64,000 nt of DNA from JAJTFW01 sp046330075 (GCA_046330075.1 JAXLTL010000001.1:1375707-1439706); one strand, 5' to 3'. Counted from the stretch's first letter, positions 7,999 through 15,926 are shown. Program-made: numbers and translations. The notes: generated by a model from the sequence alone, not told the origin.

Positions 7999-9573
7999 AT
8001 GACCCTACCGCAGCAAGGACAATATCCAACAGGCTTCACCAAGTGGATCACCATTCTGACGGCTATCAGTTGTGCCGTACTGGAATTGATTGACACCACC
8101 ATCGTGAATGTATCGTTACGCGAAATCAGCGGCAGCATCGGAGCCACCACCACAGAAATCGCCTGGGTAACTACTTCCTATGCGATCTCCAATGTTATCA
8201 TCATTCCATTAACCAGTATGTTGTCGGATCTTTTCGGAAGGCGACTTTACTTCACGATTTCGGTCATCATCTTTACGGTATCCTCTCTGATGTGCGGATT
8301 CTCTGACAGCTTGTGGACGCTGGTCTTCTGGAGATTTGTACAGGGACTTGGCGGTGGCGGATTATTATCCACTGCACAAACCATCATCATCGGAGCTTTT
8401 CCACCCGACAAAGTAGCCACCGCCAATGCCATCTTCGGGATGGGCATCATTATGGGTCCAACATTTGGACCAACGATGGGCGGCTACATTACTGACCACA
8501 TCTCCTGGCACTGGATCTTCTTTGTCAACATTCCGATCGGAATCATCGCCGCCTTCCTCTCCTGGACCTACATCACTGACCGTCCTGGTGCGGTAAAGCC
8601 GGAAAAGATCGACTGGTGGGGAATAATTTTCCTTGTACTATCTGTAGGTTCAATTCAATTTGTACTGGAAGAAGGAACATCCCGCGACTGGTTCGACAGT
8701 AAAGAAATCGTAATCACCACAGTCATTGCTGCGTTCGGGTTGCTCGCTTTCATCTACCGCGAACTCAGTATCGAACATCCCGCAGTAAATATCCGTCTCT
8801 ACAAAAACTACAATCTCGCCATGGGAAATCTGATGAACCTTCTGCTGGGAATGATACTCTTCGGCAGTGTATTCATCTTCCCGCTCTTTGCGCAGATATC
8901 ACTCGGATGGACTGCCACCCAAACCGGAGTATTTATGATTCCGGGAGCGCTCTGTACCGCCTTTGCCATGCCACTCATCGGAAACCTGCTCAACAAAGGA
9001 GCAAATCCAAAAATTATTATTCTTATCGGCGTCACACTCACCTTCTCTTTCCTGTTTCTATTAGGGTTTGCTTCACCCGATTCCAGCGAAAGCGACTTTT
9101 ACCTTCCCTTCTTCCTCCGCGGATTCGGAATGGCCATGATGATGTCGCCCATACTTGCACTTGCTGTAAAAGGTTTGAAAGGAAAAGAAATGGCGCAGGC
9201 CGTCGGGCTCTCAAATATGGTTCGACAATTAGGAGGAGCAATCGGAATAGCTTTACTCAACCTCTATCTTACCCATAGCAATGCGCAGATCAGAGGAGAC
9301 ATGATAGAGCACATCAATATTTACGACACGGTAAGTGCAGAGCGCATCAATATGCTCACACAAAATTTTATGAGTGCCGGAAAAAGCCTGGAAGAAGCAC
9401 AAGCGATGGCTTATAAAGTGATGGAAGGGCTTTTATTCAAACAGCAAGCCATGGTCAGTTATACACATGGTTTCATTGTTGTAGCACTTTGTATACTGGC
9501 CTGCATACCGATCGTATTATTTATCAGGGATAAATCCGGAAATGGAGGTCCGGCTCCGGACGCAGGACATTAA
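7999..9573 (+). CDS. EmrB/QacA (DHA2) family drug:H+ antiporter
   Basis: A 524-residue major facilitator of the DHA2 14-helix family. Diagnostic motifs include D-T-T-I-V-N-V in helix 1 (ELIDTTIVNVSLREI), motif A between helices 2 and 3 (SDLFGRRLYF), WRFVQGLGGGG in helix 4 and the helix-5 antiporter motif (GMGIIMGPTFGPTMGGYI). It should export amphipathic or toxic compounds in exchange for protons, working with the adaptor and channel encoded just upstream. Substrate specificity is not readable. It is the last gene of the operon; the following 200 bases contain no gene. Confidence 0.93.
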   Translation: MTLPQQGQYPTGFTKWITILTAISCAVLELIDTTIVNVSLREISGSIGATTTEIAWVTTSYAISNVIIIPLTSMLSDLFGRRLYFTISVIIFTVSSLMCGFSDSLWTLVFWRFVQGLGGGGLLSTAQTIIIGAFPPDKVATANAIFGMGIIMGPTFGPTMGGYITDHISWHWIFFVNIPIGIIAAFLSWTYITDRPGAVKPEKIDWWGIIFLVLSVGSIQFVLEEGTSRDWFDSKEIVITTVIAAFGLLAFIYRELSIEHPAVNIRLYKNYNLAMGNLMNLLLGMILFGSVFIFPLFAQISLGWTATQTGVFMIPGALCTAFAMPLIGNLLNKGANPKIIILIGVTLTFSFLFLLGFASPDSSESDFYLPFFLRGFGMAMMMSPILALAVKGLKGKEMAQAVGLSNMVRQLGGAIGIALLNLYLTHSNAQIRGDMIEHINIYDTVSAERINMLTQNFMSAGKSLEEAQAMAYKVMEGLLFKQQAMVSYTHGFIVVALCILACIPIVLFIRDKSGNGGPAPDAGH

Positions 9574-9613
9574 GAAAAGTAAGGAACCGGCACCCGGTGC
9601 TTAAATACTGCGT

Positions 9614-9737
9614 GACATTAGTTATTCTGCTCCTTGTAATTCAGAACAACCGGAAACCAGGACGCACTTCGTTCTACGACAGGGAAATCGCGCGAAGCGA
9701 TTTTAGCACCTAAGGTCCACTGAGTTAGGCTAATGTC
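9614..9737. repeat. Inverted repeat in the gap before tRNA-Leu
   Basis: GACATTAG at 9614-9621 and CTAATGTC at 9730-9737 form an 8-bp inverted pair around about 108 bases. The enclosed stretch includes a local hairpin with arms AAATCGC and GCGATTT. It may be a degenerate repeat element or structured RNA; no gene is seen between 9574 and 9782. Confidence 0.3.
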
Positions 9738-9748
9738 AAAATATCTTT

Positions 9749-9756
9749 TACTTTTG
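9749..9756 (+). promoter_or_regulatory. -7 box of tRNA-Leu promoter
   Basis: TACTTTTG matches the Bacteroidota TAnnTTTG -7 element and lies 26 bases upstream of the tRNA 5' end. No clear -33 TTTG is visible, so the call rests on the -7 box and spacing. Confidence 0.5.
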
Positions 9757-9782
9757 CGCCTCCAATTCATGACTGAAAAGTC

Positions 9783-9867
9783 GCCCGGGTGGTGGAATTG
9801 GTAGACACGCAGGACTTAAAATCCTGTGGCCCTTAAAGCCGTACGGGTTCGATTCCCGTCCCGGGTA
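9783..9867 (+). tRNA. tRNA-Leu (anticodon UAA)
   Basis: An 85-base tRNA with a long variable arm, as expected for leucine. The acceptor stem is GCCCGGG with CCCGGGT (one G-T pair); the anticodon loop is CTTAAAA between stems CAGGA and TCCTG, giving anticodon TAA. The T arm is ACGGG-TTCGATT-CCCGT and the discriminator base is A. CCA is not encoded. Its 3' end serves as the attachment site of the element that follows; the tRNA remains intact. Confidence 0.96.
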
Positions 9868-9868
9868 C
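9852..9868 (+). repeat. attL: 17-bp copy in tRNA-Leu 3' end
   Basis: Left end of the integrated element. ATTCCCGTCCCGGGTAC covers part of the T loop, the T-stem 3' strand, the acceptor 3' strand and the discriminator. The identical sequence is at 15233-15249. Integrases commonly use tRNA 3' ends so that insertion rebuilds the tRNA. Confidence 0.88.
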
Positions 9869-9998
9869 AATTAAGATGTGATTGCCGGCGACAATATGTC
9901 CTTACAAATCAATCACTTATTACCTTTGGAGGGGCGTCAAACCCCCTCCATTACTTTAACACTACTTAAACACTTCCTGTTTTGACAGTAGCTAAATA

Positions 9999-10697
9999 TC
10001 AATTCTGATAAGATGTTAAAATCCCATTTTCAAAATACAAATACAACCTATTTCCCTTTTCATAAATCCATTGTTCGTGTACTCCCCAGCTTCCCACGGT
10101 TCTGTTTTTTTTCGCTGGATATCCTAATGAAATAATTGCCAATTCATCCGACATCCCTATCCAATACTCCCCTTTCTCTAGTCTGTAATAAACTTGTGCC
10201 CCATATTCAGCAATAATCTTTTCTTTTCTGACCTCTTTAGATTTTTCATTGACCATGGCTAGCTTTTTTCTTTCTTCCTCTTCTTTGGCCTTCACAAATA
10301 TCTTCAGCCTTTCATCACTTTTAGCCCAAACCTCATTTATATAGCCCGCTATAGTATCAACCACGACCCCGAAATACCCTTCAGAATAATCAACTACGCG
10401 TACTTCTTTTGCTCTTTTAAAAGTATAAATAGGCTCTTCCATTGCATTTGGATGGATTTTCAGCTTTGCCCCTTCTTTGAAGGTAGCTAACAATCCTGAT
10501 GCATCCGCCTTAGATACTATTTCTCTTGCTTCTTCATCTGAAATACTCTTATTAATAATTTTCAGAGAATCAGTTAAAACCCGTATCTCCTTCTCTAAAG
10601 TTTCCTTACTTTTCTTTAGTGCATTTATCCTGCTCGATTCTTGACAAAAAGCAAGACTACTTAATAGGATGGCAAATAATAGCAGTTGAAATCTCAT
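9999..10697 (-). CDS. Secreted coiled-coil/SH3-like protein (element cargo)
   Basis: A 232-residue exported protein of unknown function. It has a signal peptide ending near LAFCQ (residues 1-19), a coiled-coil segment (KKSKETLEKEIRVLTDSLKI), then a region with SH3-like character (GAKLKIHPNAMEEP to YFGVVVDTIAGYINEVWAKS, about residues 75-125), a second charged helix rich in E and K, and a C-terminal domain with EYWIGMSDELAIISLG. It is the gene closest to attL, separated from the Rep-like gene by about 495 bases, and is best read as cargo. Whether the cysteine in the signal region is a lipobox is unclear. Confidence 0.6.
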   Translation of the reverse strand: MRFQLLLFAILLSSLAFCQESSRINALKKSKETLEKEIRVLTDSLKIINKSISDEEAREIVSKADASGLLATFKEGAKLKIHPNAMEEPIYTFKRAKEVRVVDYSEGYFGVVVDTIAGYINEVWAKSDERLKIFVKAKEEEERKKLAMVNEKSKEVRKEKIIAEYGAQVYYRLEKGEYWIGMSDELAIISLGYPAKKNRTVGSWGVHEQWIYEKGNRLYLYFENGILTSYQN

Positions 10698-11192
10698 AAG
10701 TCGAAGTTTTGTATTTAAGCAAATTTACAGGAATCTTATTATCGCTACATCCCATCTTTAAATTACGCTTCGCGCGCGCGCGCGTACTATTATAGAAATT
10801 CACTCCTACCCTTTATCCTACTATTTTAATCTACTGTAGTATCAGTTACCGGGTTAACAGATTTTTAATCCTTCATTTGATTAAATCAAAAGCATTAGCG
10901 CGCGTATTGGCCTAAAAATGCAACTTAAAACACTGATAAACAGTAGTTTATTTGTTCTTTCTACAAACAGCCCTTTGATTTTTTTCTGATTTATCAAGAT
11001 CAATGATGGACTACCCCGGACTTAAAAGTTTTGTAAACTTTTGATATTTACAAAAGAAAATGGCTTTCTATACTTCATGCACCCATCCCAATTAACCATA
11101 AATCTGCAACTAAATGGGCATTGGCTGGGTCAATTTGAAACACTTCAGGGGTAAGAAATCCTACCCGAAACAATAACAATTAAATGCCTAGA
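10698..11192. other. Non-coding region of the element; candidate origin
   Basis: About 495 bases without a credible gene, between the cargo and Rep-like genes. It contains a 14-base alternating CG run at 10771-10784 and a shorter GCGCGCG near 10899, each followed by GTA. There is also a perfect 15-base palindrome TTTGATTAAATCAAA (10876-10890) and an inverted repeat with arms TTTTGTAAA/TTTACAAAA (11029-11037 and 11047-11055, 9-base spacer). Clustered palindromes next to a Rep gene are what a replication origin would look like. This is inference; no nick-site consensus could be confirmed. Confidence 0.4.
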
Positions 11193-12131
11193 TCAACCCT
11201 CCGGCCTCAGCTCTTTAGTGAGCTTGTCGATCAGGTCATAGGGACTACATTCCCCGGACTTGATCTTCCGTAGGTTTGTAGTTATCTGCCTTTGTCGCTG
11301 TTTCCGGTCATTAGCATTTAAAATATCCTTAGGGATTGATTTAATCAGTTTTTTAATCTGTTCGCTTGTGTCAAATCCATGAATTTCGCTTAGTTCCTGT
11401 AAAAGGATCAGGGGCAAGGTGGAGGAGTTAATATCCTTCTTATTGCCCGGGATAGTAGTTTTTCCGGTTTTCATGATGTTCTGATAAGTCAGGATTAAGT
11501 CTTCATTGCAAAGATCAATAGTTCCCGGCCTGATCAATTCTTCTAAGGTCATTCCCCTATTGAAGTACTTTCCGGGTTTCTTGTATTTCTTTTCAAACCG
11601 GATTAGCTTCCCGGCTTGACTTACCCCAAGTTCCGCGCTGATCTTGTCCCGGACTGGCTTTTTATAAAGTTGACTCATTCGCTTGGTAGCATTGTAGAGC
11701 TTCACCATGTGGCTAGGATGATTCCAGTACTTACCAAACTTCCTGATTGTAACTTCATGCCCCTTCAGGCTAATATGATGCCGGATAATGTTATCAGGAT
11801 CATCCTCCACTTTTACTATTGCGGACTGGTCAAACTCATCAACATTGAAGGAATACAGATCAACATTCAGTTGTTCAGATGCATGATTGATTGAGTCCCG
11901 GAAATCTGAATCCGAAAAAATGAAGTTTTGACCCTGCCAGTACATTCCAAAGTTCCCGGATATAGTCAACTTCCGATCTGAAGGCCTAAATTCCACCTTC
12001 AGGGGCTTATGGTGATTAAATAAATGAAATGACCTGTAGGACTTATCAAAACTCCGTACCGACCCAATACAGGCCGAAAAATCGGGTTCATCATCCGCAA
12101 GATATTTGCTTATTTTTGCAAAGTCATTCAT
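11193..12131 (-). CDS. Candidate filamentous-phage-type replication initiator
   Basis: A 312-residue protein whose residues 35-165 follow the pattern of phage/plasmid replication initiators related to gene II (Phage_CRI type). A short strand pair LTISGNFGMYWQGQNF matches the usual S-G-S/N-hydrophobic-K/Y-x-x-G-x-N block, then a helix with FRDSINHASEQLNVDL, and an H-x-x-x-V-K-L-Y-N block in place of the family's F-Y-D-K-x-x-E. The family nicks the double-stranded origin to start rolling-circle replication. The C-terminal third (after LTLEELIRPG) is helical. Upstream is a small unknown gene 33 bases away. The homology is judged by eye and is moderate; an unrelated element-specific protein is possible. 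Confidence 0.5.
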   Translation of the reverse strand: MNDFAKISKYLADDEPDFSACIGSVRSFDKSYRSFHLFNHHKPLKVEFRPSDRKLTISGNFGMYWQGQNFIFSDSDFRDSINHASEQLNVDLYSFNVDEFDQSAIVKVEDDPDNIIRHHISLKGHEVTIRKFGKYWNHPSHMVKLYNATKRMSQLYKKPVRDKISAELGVSQAGKLIRFEKKYKKPGKYFNRGMTLEELIRPGTIDLCNEDLILTYQNIMKTGKTTIPGNKKDINSSTLPLILLQELSEIHGFDTSEQIKKLIKSIPKDILNANDRKQRQRQITTNLRKIKSGECSPYDLIDKLTKELRPEG

Positions 12132-12164
12132 ATCCTGAATGTCATTCCCTTTGAAGCCCCGGCC

Positions 12165-12584
12165 TTATGACTGGGGCTTCATCATTAACTCTTGAATGAT
12201 TTCAGCTTCATGGTACAATCCACCGGGATAAATGCTGATACTTATTTCGCCCGCTTTTTCACCATCTCTGAAGATTAACAGATCCCGGGTTCCGCGTAAA
12301 TCCCCGGTGCCAATAATTCCTGAAACCGGATTCTTTAACTGATAAATTGTAGAGTGGATTACCCCGTGCCCCACTTTGTAGGTGGATGATTCGCCTTTGG
12401 TAAAAGTTGCCTTCAGTTGTCCGACTGAATATTTCACCATTCCGTTAATTGGCGCAAATTCTTTCCTTGTGATGCAAATCCTTCTAGGTAATGTGCAATC
12501 TTGCCCGCTCTGAAAATAGTAACTGGTGGAGGTGCCAGGTTTGAGCGCGTAGATTATTTCAATTTGATGTCTTCCCTTATTCAT
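12165..12584 (-). CDS. Unknown small protein of the integrated element
   Basis: A 139-residue protein that I do not recognise. It is predicted to be mostly beta strand, without signal peptide or membrane segment. Two glycine-rich turns (GIIGTGDLRGTRDLLIFRDG) precede an acidic C-terminus (YHEAEIIQELMM). It lies five bases after the HTH gene and 33 bases before the Rep-like gene, so it is in the replication module. In filamentous phages this position is often a single-stranded DNA-binding protein, but there is no sequence evidence for that here. Confidence 0.55.
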   Translation of the reverse strand: MNKGRHQIEIIYALKPGTSTSYYFQSGQDCTLPRRICITRKEFAPINGMVKYSVGQLKATFTKGESSTYKVGHGVIHSTIYQLKNPVSGIIGTGDLRGTRDLLIFRDGEKAGEISISIYPGGLYHEAEIIQELMMKPQS

Positions 12585-12589
12585 GTCTT

Positions 12590-12868
12590 TTAAGGTTTGA
12601 TCATGTGTTTCTCTAGATGTTTGTTGATTTCATCCAACTTCACATAGATTTTCGCTCCATACTGAGAAAAAGGAATGACCCTTTTATCCCGCCAATTCTG
12701 CCATGTCTTAGGGCTTATGCCGAGCAATTCCGGCACTCTTTTGCTTTCAATCCATGATGCCTTAATAGCTTCCTCCGGCTTCCTCTGAAGCATGGATTTA
12801 ATTTCTGCAACATCCTTTTGTAATGTGTGCAGTTCTTCTTTTGTGATTATAATTGCTTCCATTTGCAT
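12590..12868 (-). CDS. HTH (MerR/excisionase-like) DNA-binding protein
   Basis: A 92-residue protein with an N-terminal coiled coil (EELHTLQKDVAEIKSMLQ) and a C-terminal winged HTH of the HTH_17 type. The HTH reads WIESKRVPELLGISPKTWQN then WRDKRVIPFSQYGAKIYVKL, where the second half is the wing normally reading R-x-G-R/K-x-Y. Such proteins are found next to integrases in Bacteroidota mobile elements and act as excisionase or regulator. The start is one of two in-frame ATGs at 12868 or 12862, both within the palindrome at 12862-12885; the longer reading frame adds unlikely sequence. It probably controls its own expression and that of the downstream Rep-like gene. Confidence 0.75.
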   Translation of the reverse strand: MQMEAIIITKEELHTLQKDVAEIKSMLQRKPEEAIKASWIESKRVPELLGISPKTWQNWRDKRVIPFSQYGAKIYVKLDEINKHLEKHMIKP

Positions 12869-12885
12869 TGATTTTACAATGCAAA
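12862..12885. promoter_or_regulatory. Palindromic operator candidate at HTH gene start
   Basis: TTTGCATTG (12862-12870) and CAATGCAAA (12877-12885) are perfect 9-base arms separated by ATTTTA. The site covers the start codon of the HTH gene. There is no U-tract on the minus-strand side, so it is unlikely to be a terminator; autoregulation by the HTH protein is the simplest reading. Confidence 0.5.
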
Positions 12886-12988
12886 AAAAGGGTGTCAAGA
12901 AAGGGAAAGAAAAACAGGAAGCCTGTCAATTAAACAAGTTTGTATGTTTTGAAAATCAGCATCTTTAAATGCCTGTTTTATAATCAAA

Positions 12989-13783
12989 CTATCTTTTTAA
13001 CAGCCGATGAATCCTTGTGCTTACAAAGTGGATATCTGTTTCAAGATTCATTTTGCGCAAATAACCAGTTAAATCAAGAATACCATGAATAACGCTTAGC
13101 ACATGAACTGATGTTTTCCTCCCATCTGAAAGTTTTAAATTGGTTTTCTCGGTTATGAAATGATACAATCTCAAAATTATCAAGTTCAATGATTCATCAA
13201 ACTTCAGCGCATCACTAAAAACTGGAGATTTAATATCAATTTTGGATATAGCCCGAATGAGTGAATGGATCGAATCTTCATGCGAAAAGCTAAAATCTCC
13301 TTTATCCGTTGTTATTGTTATACATTTCACTTGACGGTACGGGATTACATTAATCTTAACATATTCAAACAGCTTTTTAAAACTGGCTGCATCTTCCTTC
13401 GCTAATGTCAATTCATGATTTCTATAGTTTCTTTCCATTTGTGTAAAATCAAAAATGGAATCTGCCAAAAATGAGCAAATCACAAACAATTCATCCTTCA
13501 TTTGGATCAAGTTATTTGCTTTAAAGAGTTCCATTGTGGACTGATAAAACTCACTCCCCGGCTTATAGTAAACAGCAAAAGAAAATTCCAAATCACTAAT
13601 TTTTCGACTATCATCTCCTGAATTGAAGAATGGAGTTCCGCCAAAATATTCTAGAATGGTCTGAAAAGAAACATTGAAATATGTCCTATTATAAATTATT
13701 TGTTCTTCTACTTTTTCATAGTACAAATCCGGGTTCGATTCATCAAACTCAGGAATGATATAGCGAAACAGGTCTTTTCCCAT
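12989..13783 (-). CDS. Unknown protein coupled to the integrase
   Basis: A 264-residue protein without recognisable domain, signal peptide or membrane segment. It is rich in aromatic and acidic residues (MGKDLFRYIIPEFDESNPDL at the start) and ends in a basic tail (RIHRLLKR). It begins three bases after the integrase stop codon, so it is translated from the integrase transcript. Similar-sized unknown genes downstream of integrases are common in small Bacteroidota elements. A role in element control or host interaction is possible but unsupported. Confidence 0.6.
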   Translation of the reverse strand: MGKDLFRYIIPEFDESNPDLYYEKVEEQIIYNRTYFNVSFQTILEYFGGTPFFNSGDDSRKISDLEFSFAVYYKPGSEFYQSTMELFKANNLIQMKDELFVICSFLADSIFDFTQMERNYRNHELTLAKEDAASFKKLFEYVKINVIPYRQVKCITITTDKGDFSFSHEDSIHSLIRAISKIDIKSPVFSDALKFDESLNLIILRLYHFITEKTNLKLSDGRKTSVHVLSVIHGILDLTGYLRKMNLETDIHFVSTRIHRLLKR

Positions 13784-13786
13784 ATA

Positions 13787-15049
13787 TCAATTAAAGATTT
13801 TCAACATAGCTTCCTCCACTTTCTTTCCATCCAATCCGCTGATGTAATTCTCAGTAGTGCTGAATTTCTCATGCCCTAAGATTGTCTGCAAAATCTTGGG
13901 ATTAATTTCCTTGTTCAAAGCATACTGAGCGAATGAATGCCGGGCTATGTGAAAAGTCAGAGGCTTCTCAATCAAGGTCATTTTCGCTAATGCTTTTAGG
14001 TTCTTATTCAGGATTGCATTCCGGCTTCCAATCTTATTGTAAACTACCTTTTCATACCCGGGCTTGATCTTACCTTCCTGATCTATCAACTTTGAATAAC
14101 TGCTATCTAACTGCTGAAAAATAAAATCACCACTTCCAAGGTTTGCGGATTCATATCTGCTTAAAATATCTGAGGACTCAGGAATAAGCGGAACAGTCTT
14201 TCGAATGAGTTTCTTTTTCCGGGTTTTGGCCATGACATAGGAAATCGAATCATCCACAACATTTTCCCACCTAAGGCAGATCAGATCCCCCGCCCTGATA
14301 CCTCCACAATAGAAAGAGAAAAGAAAACAGTTCAATGTATGCCACAAACCACTACCGGGTACAAGTTCTAATCCTTTCAGCCTTCTCAGTTCCTCCTCCG
14401 TTAACTTCTCTTTGTGGGTGGATACTCTATTAACTTTAAACTTCCTGAAAGGTGAATCTTCAGGCGAAATGATGTCTTCCTCTATAGCCTGATTAAAAGA
14501 GGCCTTCAAGTTTTTAAAATGCTCATAGATGGTATTCTGATGAAGGTCAGAGAGCGAAGTCTGAAAGTCCTTCAAAAAGCTAACTGTAATCTGATCGAAT
14601 GGAAGATCAGATTTCGCCCCGTTAAATTCAATGAGCTTGTTATAAAGTTGATTGTACCTTTTTGCTGATCTATATCCACCTGAAGCAATAAACCGATCAA
14701 TAATCTTTCTTAGGAAATGCAGATAATTTGCGGATTCCTTGCCCCGATAGGAGTGGATTATCCTTTCCTTACTGGGAGCTTCATTCTTTCCCTGAAGTTG
14801 TCTGTAATGGCTTGCAATTCGCTCTAATTGGATTGCCAGCTCATCATTGAGCTTTTTTACTGATCCATCCCGGCCTCTGATCCAGTTTTTAGATTTTGCC
14901 TTCGGATTAAAATCGGATACACTTGATACGGAAATCCCGGTCTTCAGGCTTTTGTGTTTCCGGTCTTGAGTTACCCGGATAAAAATGTCGAAGGCTCCAT
15001 CCTTCGCTCTAGGTTTGTTGTTAACCCAAAGGTTGAAAGTTGTATTCAT
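13787..15049 (-). CDS. Tyrosine recombinase (integrase) of the tRNA-Leu element
   Basis: A 420-residue site-specific tyrosine recombinase of the Bacteroidota phage/transposon integrase type. It has an N-terminal arm-binding region (about residues 1-100), a SAM-like core-binding domain (about 105-200) and a catalytic domain. Catalytic residues visible are R252 (GGIRAGDLICLRW), H367 and R370 (HIARHSF), H393 (LGHEKFSTTENYI) and the nucleophile Y402; K278 or a neighbour is the likely catalytic lysine. All are present, so the enzyme looks active. The gene starts 184 bases inside attR. It should catalyse integration into, and with a directionality factor excision from, tRNA-Leu. Confidence 0.95.
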   Translation of the reverse strand: MNTTFNLWVNNKPRAKDGAFDIFIRVTQDRKHKSLKTGISVSSVSDFNPKAKSKNWIRGRDGSVKKLNDELAIQLERIASHYRQLQGKNEAPSKERIIHSYRGKESANYLHFLRKIIDRFIASGGYRSAKRYNQLYNKLIEFNGAKSDLPFDQITVSFLKDFQTSLSDLHQNTIYEHFKNLKASFNQAIEEDIISPEDSPFRKFKVNRVSTHKEKLTEEELRRLKGLELVPGSGLWHTLNCFLFSFYCGGIRAGDLICLRWENVVDDSISYVMAKTRKKKLIRKTVPLIPESSDILSRYESANLGSGDFIFQQLDSSYSKLIDQEGKIKPGYEKVVYNKIGSRNAILNKNLKALAKMTLIEKPLTFHIARHSFAQYALNKEINPKILQTILGHEKFSTTENYISGLDGKKVEEAMLKIFN

Positions 15050-15232
15050 GTTCTAGTAATGTCATTTCCCGGGGGTAAAAATACAAAGCGAAGGGATTAC
15101 TTTAACAATTACTTTAACGAATATTGCTATCCATTACTTTAAATTACCTTCCTTTTCTATACCTACTTATTGAATATCAGCTATAAAACCACTTGTGGAG
15201 GTAATAGAATATACCTGAATCCATGTATTAGT

Positions 15233-15249
15233 ATTCCCGTCCCGGGTAC
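15233..15249 (+). repeat. attR: copy of tRNA-Leu 3' end
   Basis: ATTCCCGTCCCGGGTAC is identical to 9852-9868 and marks the right end of the integrated element. The bases on either side do not match the tRNA, so this is a short duplicated attachment core rather than a second tRNA. Confidence 0.88.
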
Positions 15250-15268
15250 GGAACAGAAAGAGAAACAG

Positions 15269-15304
15269 AGCGAGAGCGAAGGCGAGAGCGATGGCGAGAG
15301 CGAT
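15269..15304. repeat. 12-bp-period tandem repeat
   Basis: Three copies of GCGAGAGCGA start at 15270, 15282 and 15294, a 12-base period. They lie in the non-coding stretch just outside attR. No function is apparent. Confidence 0.6.
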
Positions 15305-15415
15305 GTTTTTCTTTCTGTTTTCCCTGATTCTCCTTCTCTTCCTCTTTCTTCATTTACAATTTGTTAGATTTTCCTGAAGTGAGAAACCGTAATCTATAAT
15401 CCTGAGATTCTTCTT

Positions 15416-15530
15416 TCTTTTCGGGCTGCGCCCGAAAGCCATTATTCAACCCCTTCAGGGTTGGGATGAGGGGGTGGTTTTTAACCACGAGCTACGCTCG
15501 TGGTTAAAACATGCAGCCCCTTCAGGGCTG
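15416..15530. repeat. 115-bp multi-hairpin repeat, copy 1
   Basis: This copy and the one at 15644-15758 are the same length and differ at about two positions. Each contains a chain of palindromes: CGGGCTGCGCCCG, AACCCCTTCAGGGTT, a long hairpin TTAACCACGAG/CTCGTGGTTAA with a short loop, and AGCCCCTTCAGGGCT. Such clusters resemble intergenic REP/BIME-type repeats of Bacteroidota. No associated transposase gene is present in the window. Confidence 0.75.
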
Positions 15531-15643
15531 TAGTCGAATGCGCTAGCAGAATACTTCTAATCGCGTCTTCGCTCAGAGAAGCTTCGCGTTTCGGCGCCTT
15601 TGAAGGGAAAAATCATTTTACATATTCCGGTGATTCTACGTCT

Positions 15644-15758
15644 TCTTTTCGGGCTGCGCCCGAAAGCCATTATTCAACCCCTTCAGGGTTGGGGTGAGGG
15701 AGTGGTTTTTAACCACGAGCTACGCTCGTGGTTAAAACATGCAGCCCCTTCAGGGCTG
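15644..15758. repeat. 115-bp multi-hairpin repeat, copy 2
   Basis: Second copy, 228 bases after the first, with the same succession of four hairpins. A third, divergent partial unit follows at about 15776-15827, with the hairpin CCTAACCTCG/CGAGGTTAGG and again AGCCCCTTCAGGGCT. The region 15250-15998 has no credible gene. Confidence 0.75.
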
Positions 15759-15830
15759 AGAGAGGGAGAGGCGCTCCTAACCTCGGGCTTCACTCGAGGT
15801 TAGGAGGTTTAGCCCCTTCAGGGCTGGGAG

Positions 15831-15922
15831 CGGCTACGCTCGGAGTAAACTTCTCACCTCGTCTTCCCTAAATGTAAAAAGCCGCTTATTAGCGGCTTTT
15901 TTTGGAGCGAAAGACGAGGTTC
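15831..15922. repeat. 96-bp-offset direct repeat containing tRNA-Gly 3' end, copy 1
   Basis: Bases 15831-15922 are repeated at 15927-16018. The repeated unit contains a flank (CGGCTACGCTCGG), a terminator hairpin (AAAAGCCGC/GCGGCTTTTT) and the last part of tRNA-Gly including encoded CCA. In this first copy the tRNA sequence stops, so it is a tRNA fragment. It could be a tandem duplication by slippage or the scar of an integration event at the tRNA 3' end. Confidence 0.8.
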
Positions 15923-15926
15923 TCCT

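Larger units (their letters stand above)
9852..15249. mobile_element. 5.4-kb tRNA-Leu integrated element with integrase and phage-type Rep
   Basis: The 17-base sequence ATTCCCGTCCCGGGTAC at the tRNA-Leu 3' end (9852-9868) recurs at 15233-15249, where it has no tRNA around it. Between the copies are six genes, all on the minus strand: a tyrosine integrase next to the distal copy, an unknown gene coupled to it, an HTH protein, a small unknown protein, a candidate filamentous-phage-type replication initiator and a secreted cargo protein. This is the arrangement of a tRNA-targeting integrative element. No coat, Zot-like, conjugation or mobilisation genes are visible, so it may be a phage satellite or a minimal replicating element. 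The composition is more AT-rich than the flanks. Confidence 0.85.

Noticed and set aside
9574..9782. Possible small RNA before tRNA-Leu
   Set aside because: Only an inverted repeat and a weak hairpin; no promoter-terminator pair.
11193..12131. Relaxase or conjugation function for the Rep-like gene
   Set aside because: No HUH histidine cluster or relaxase motifs were visible and no transfer genes accompany it.
15170..15803. Open frames across the repeat region after attR
   Set aside because: They follow the palindromic repeats and have repeat-derived composition; no start signal or family match.
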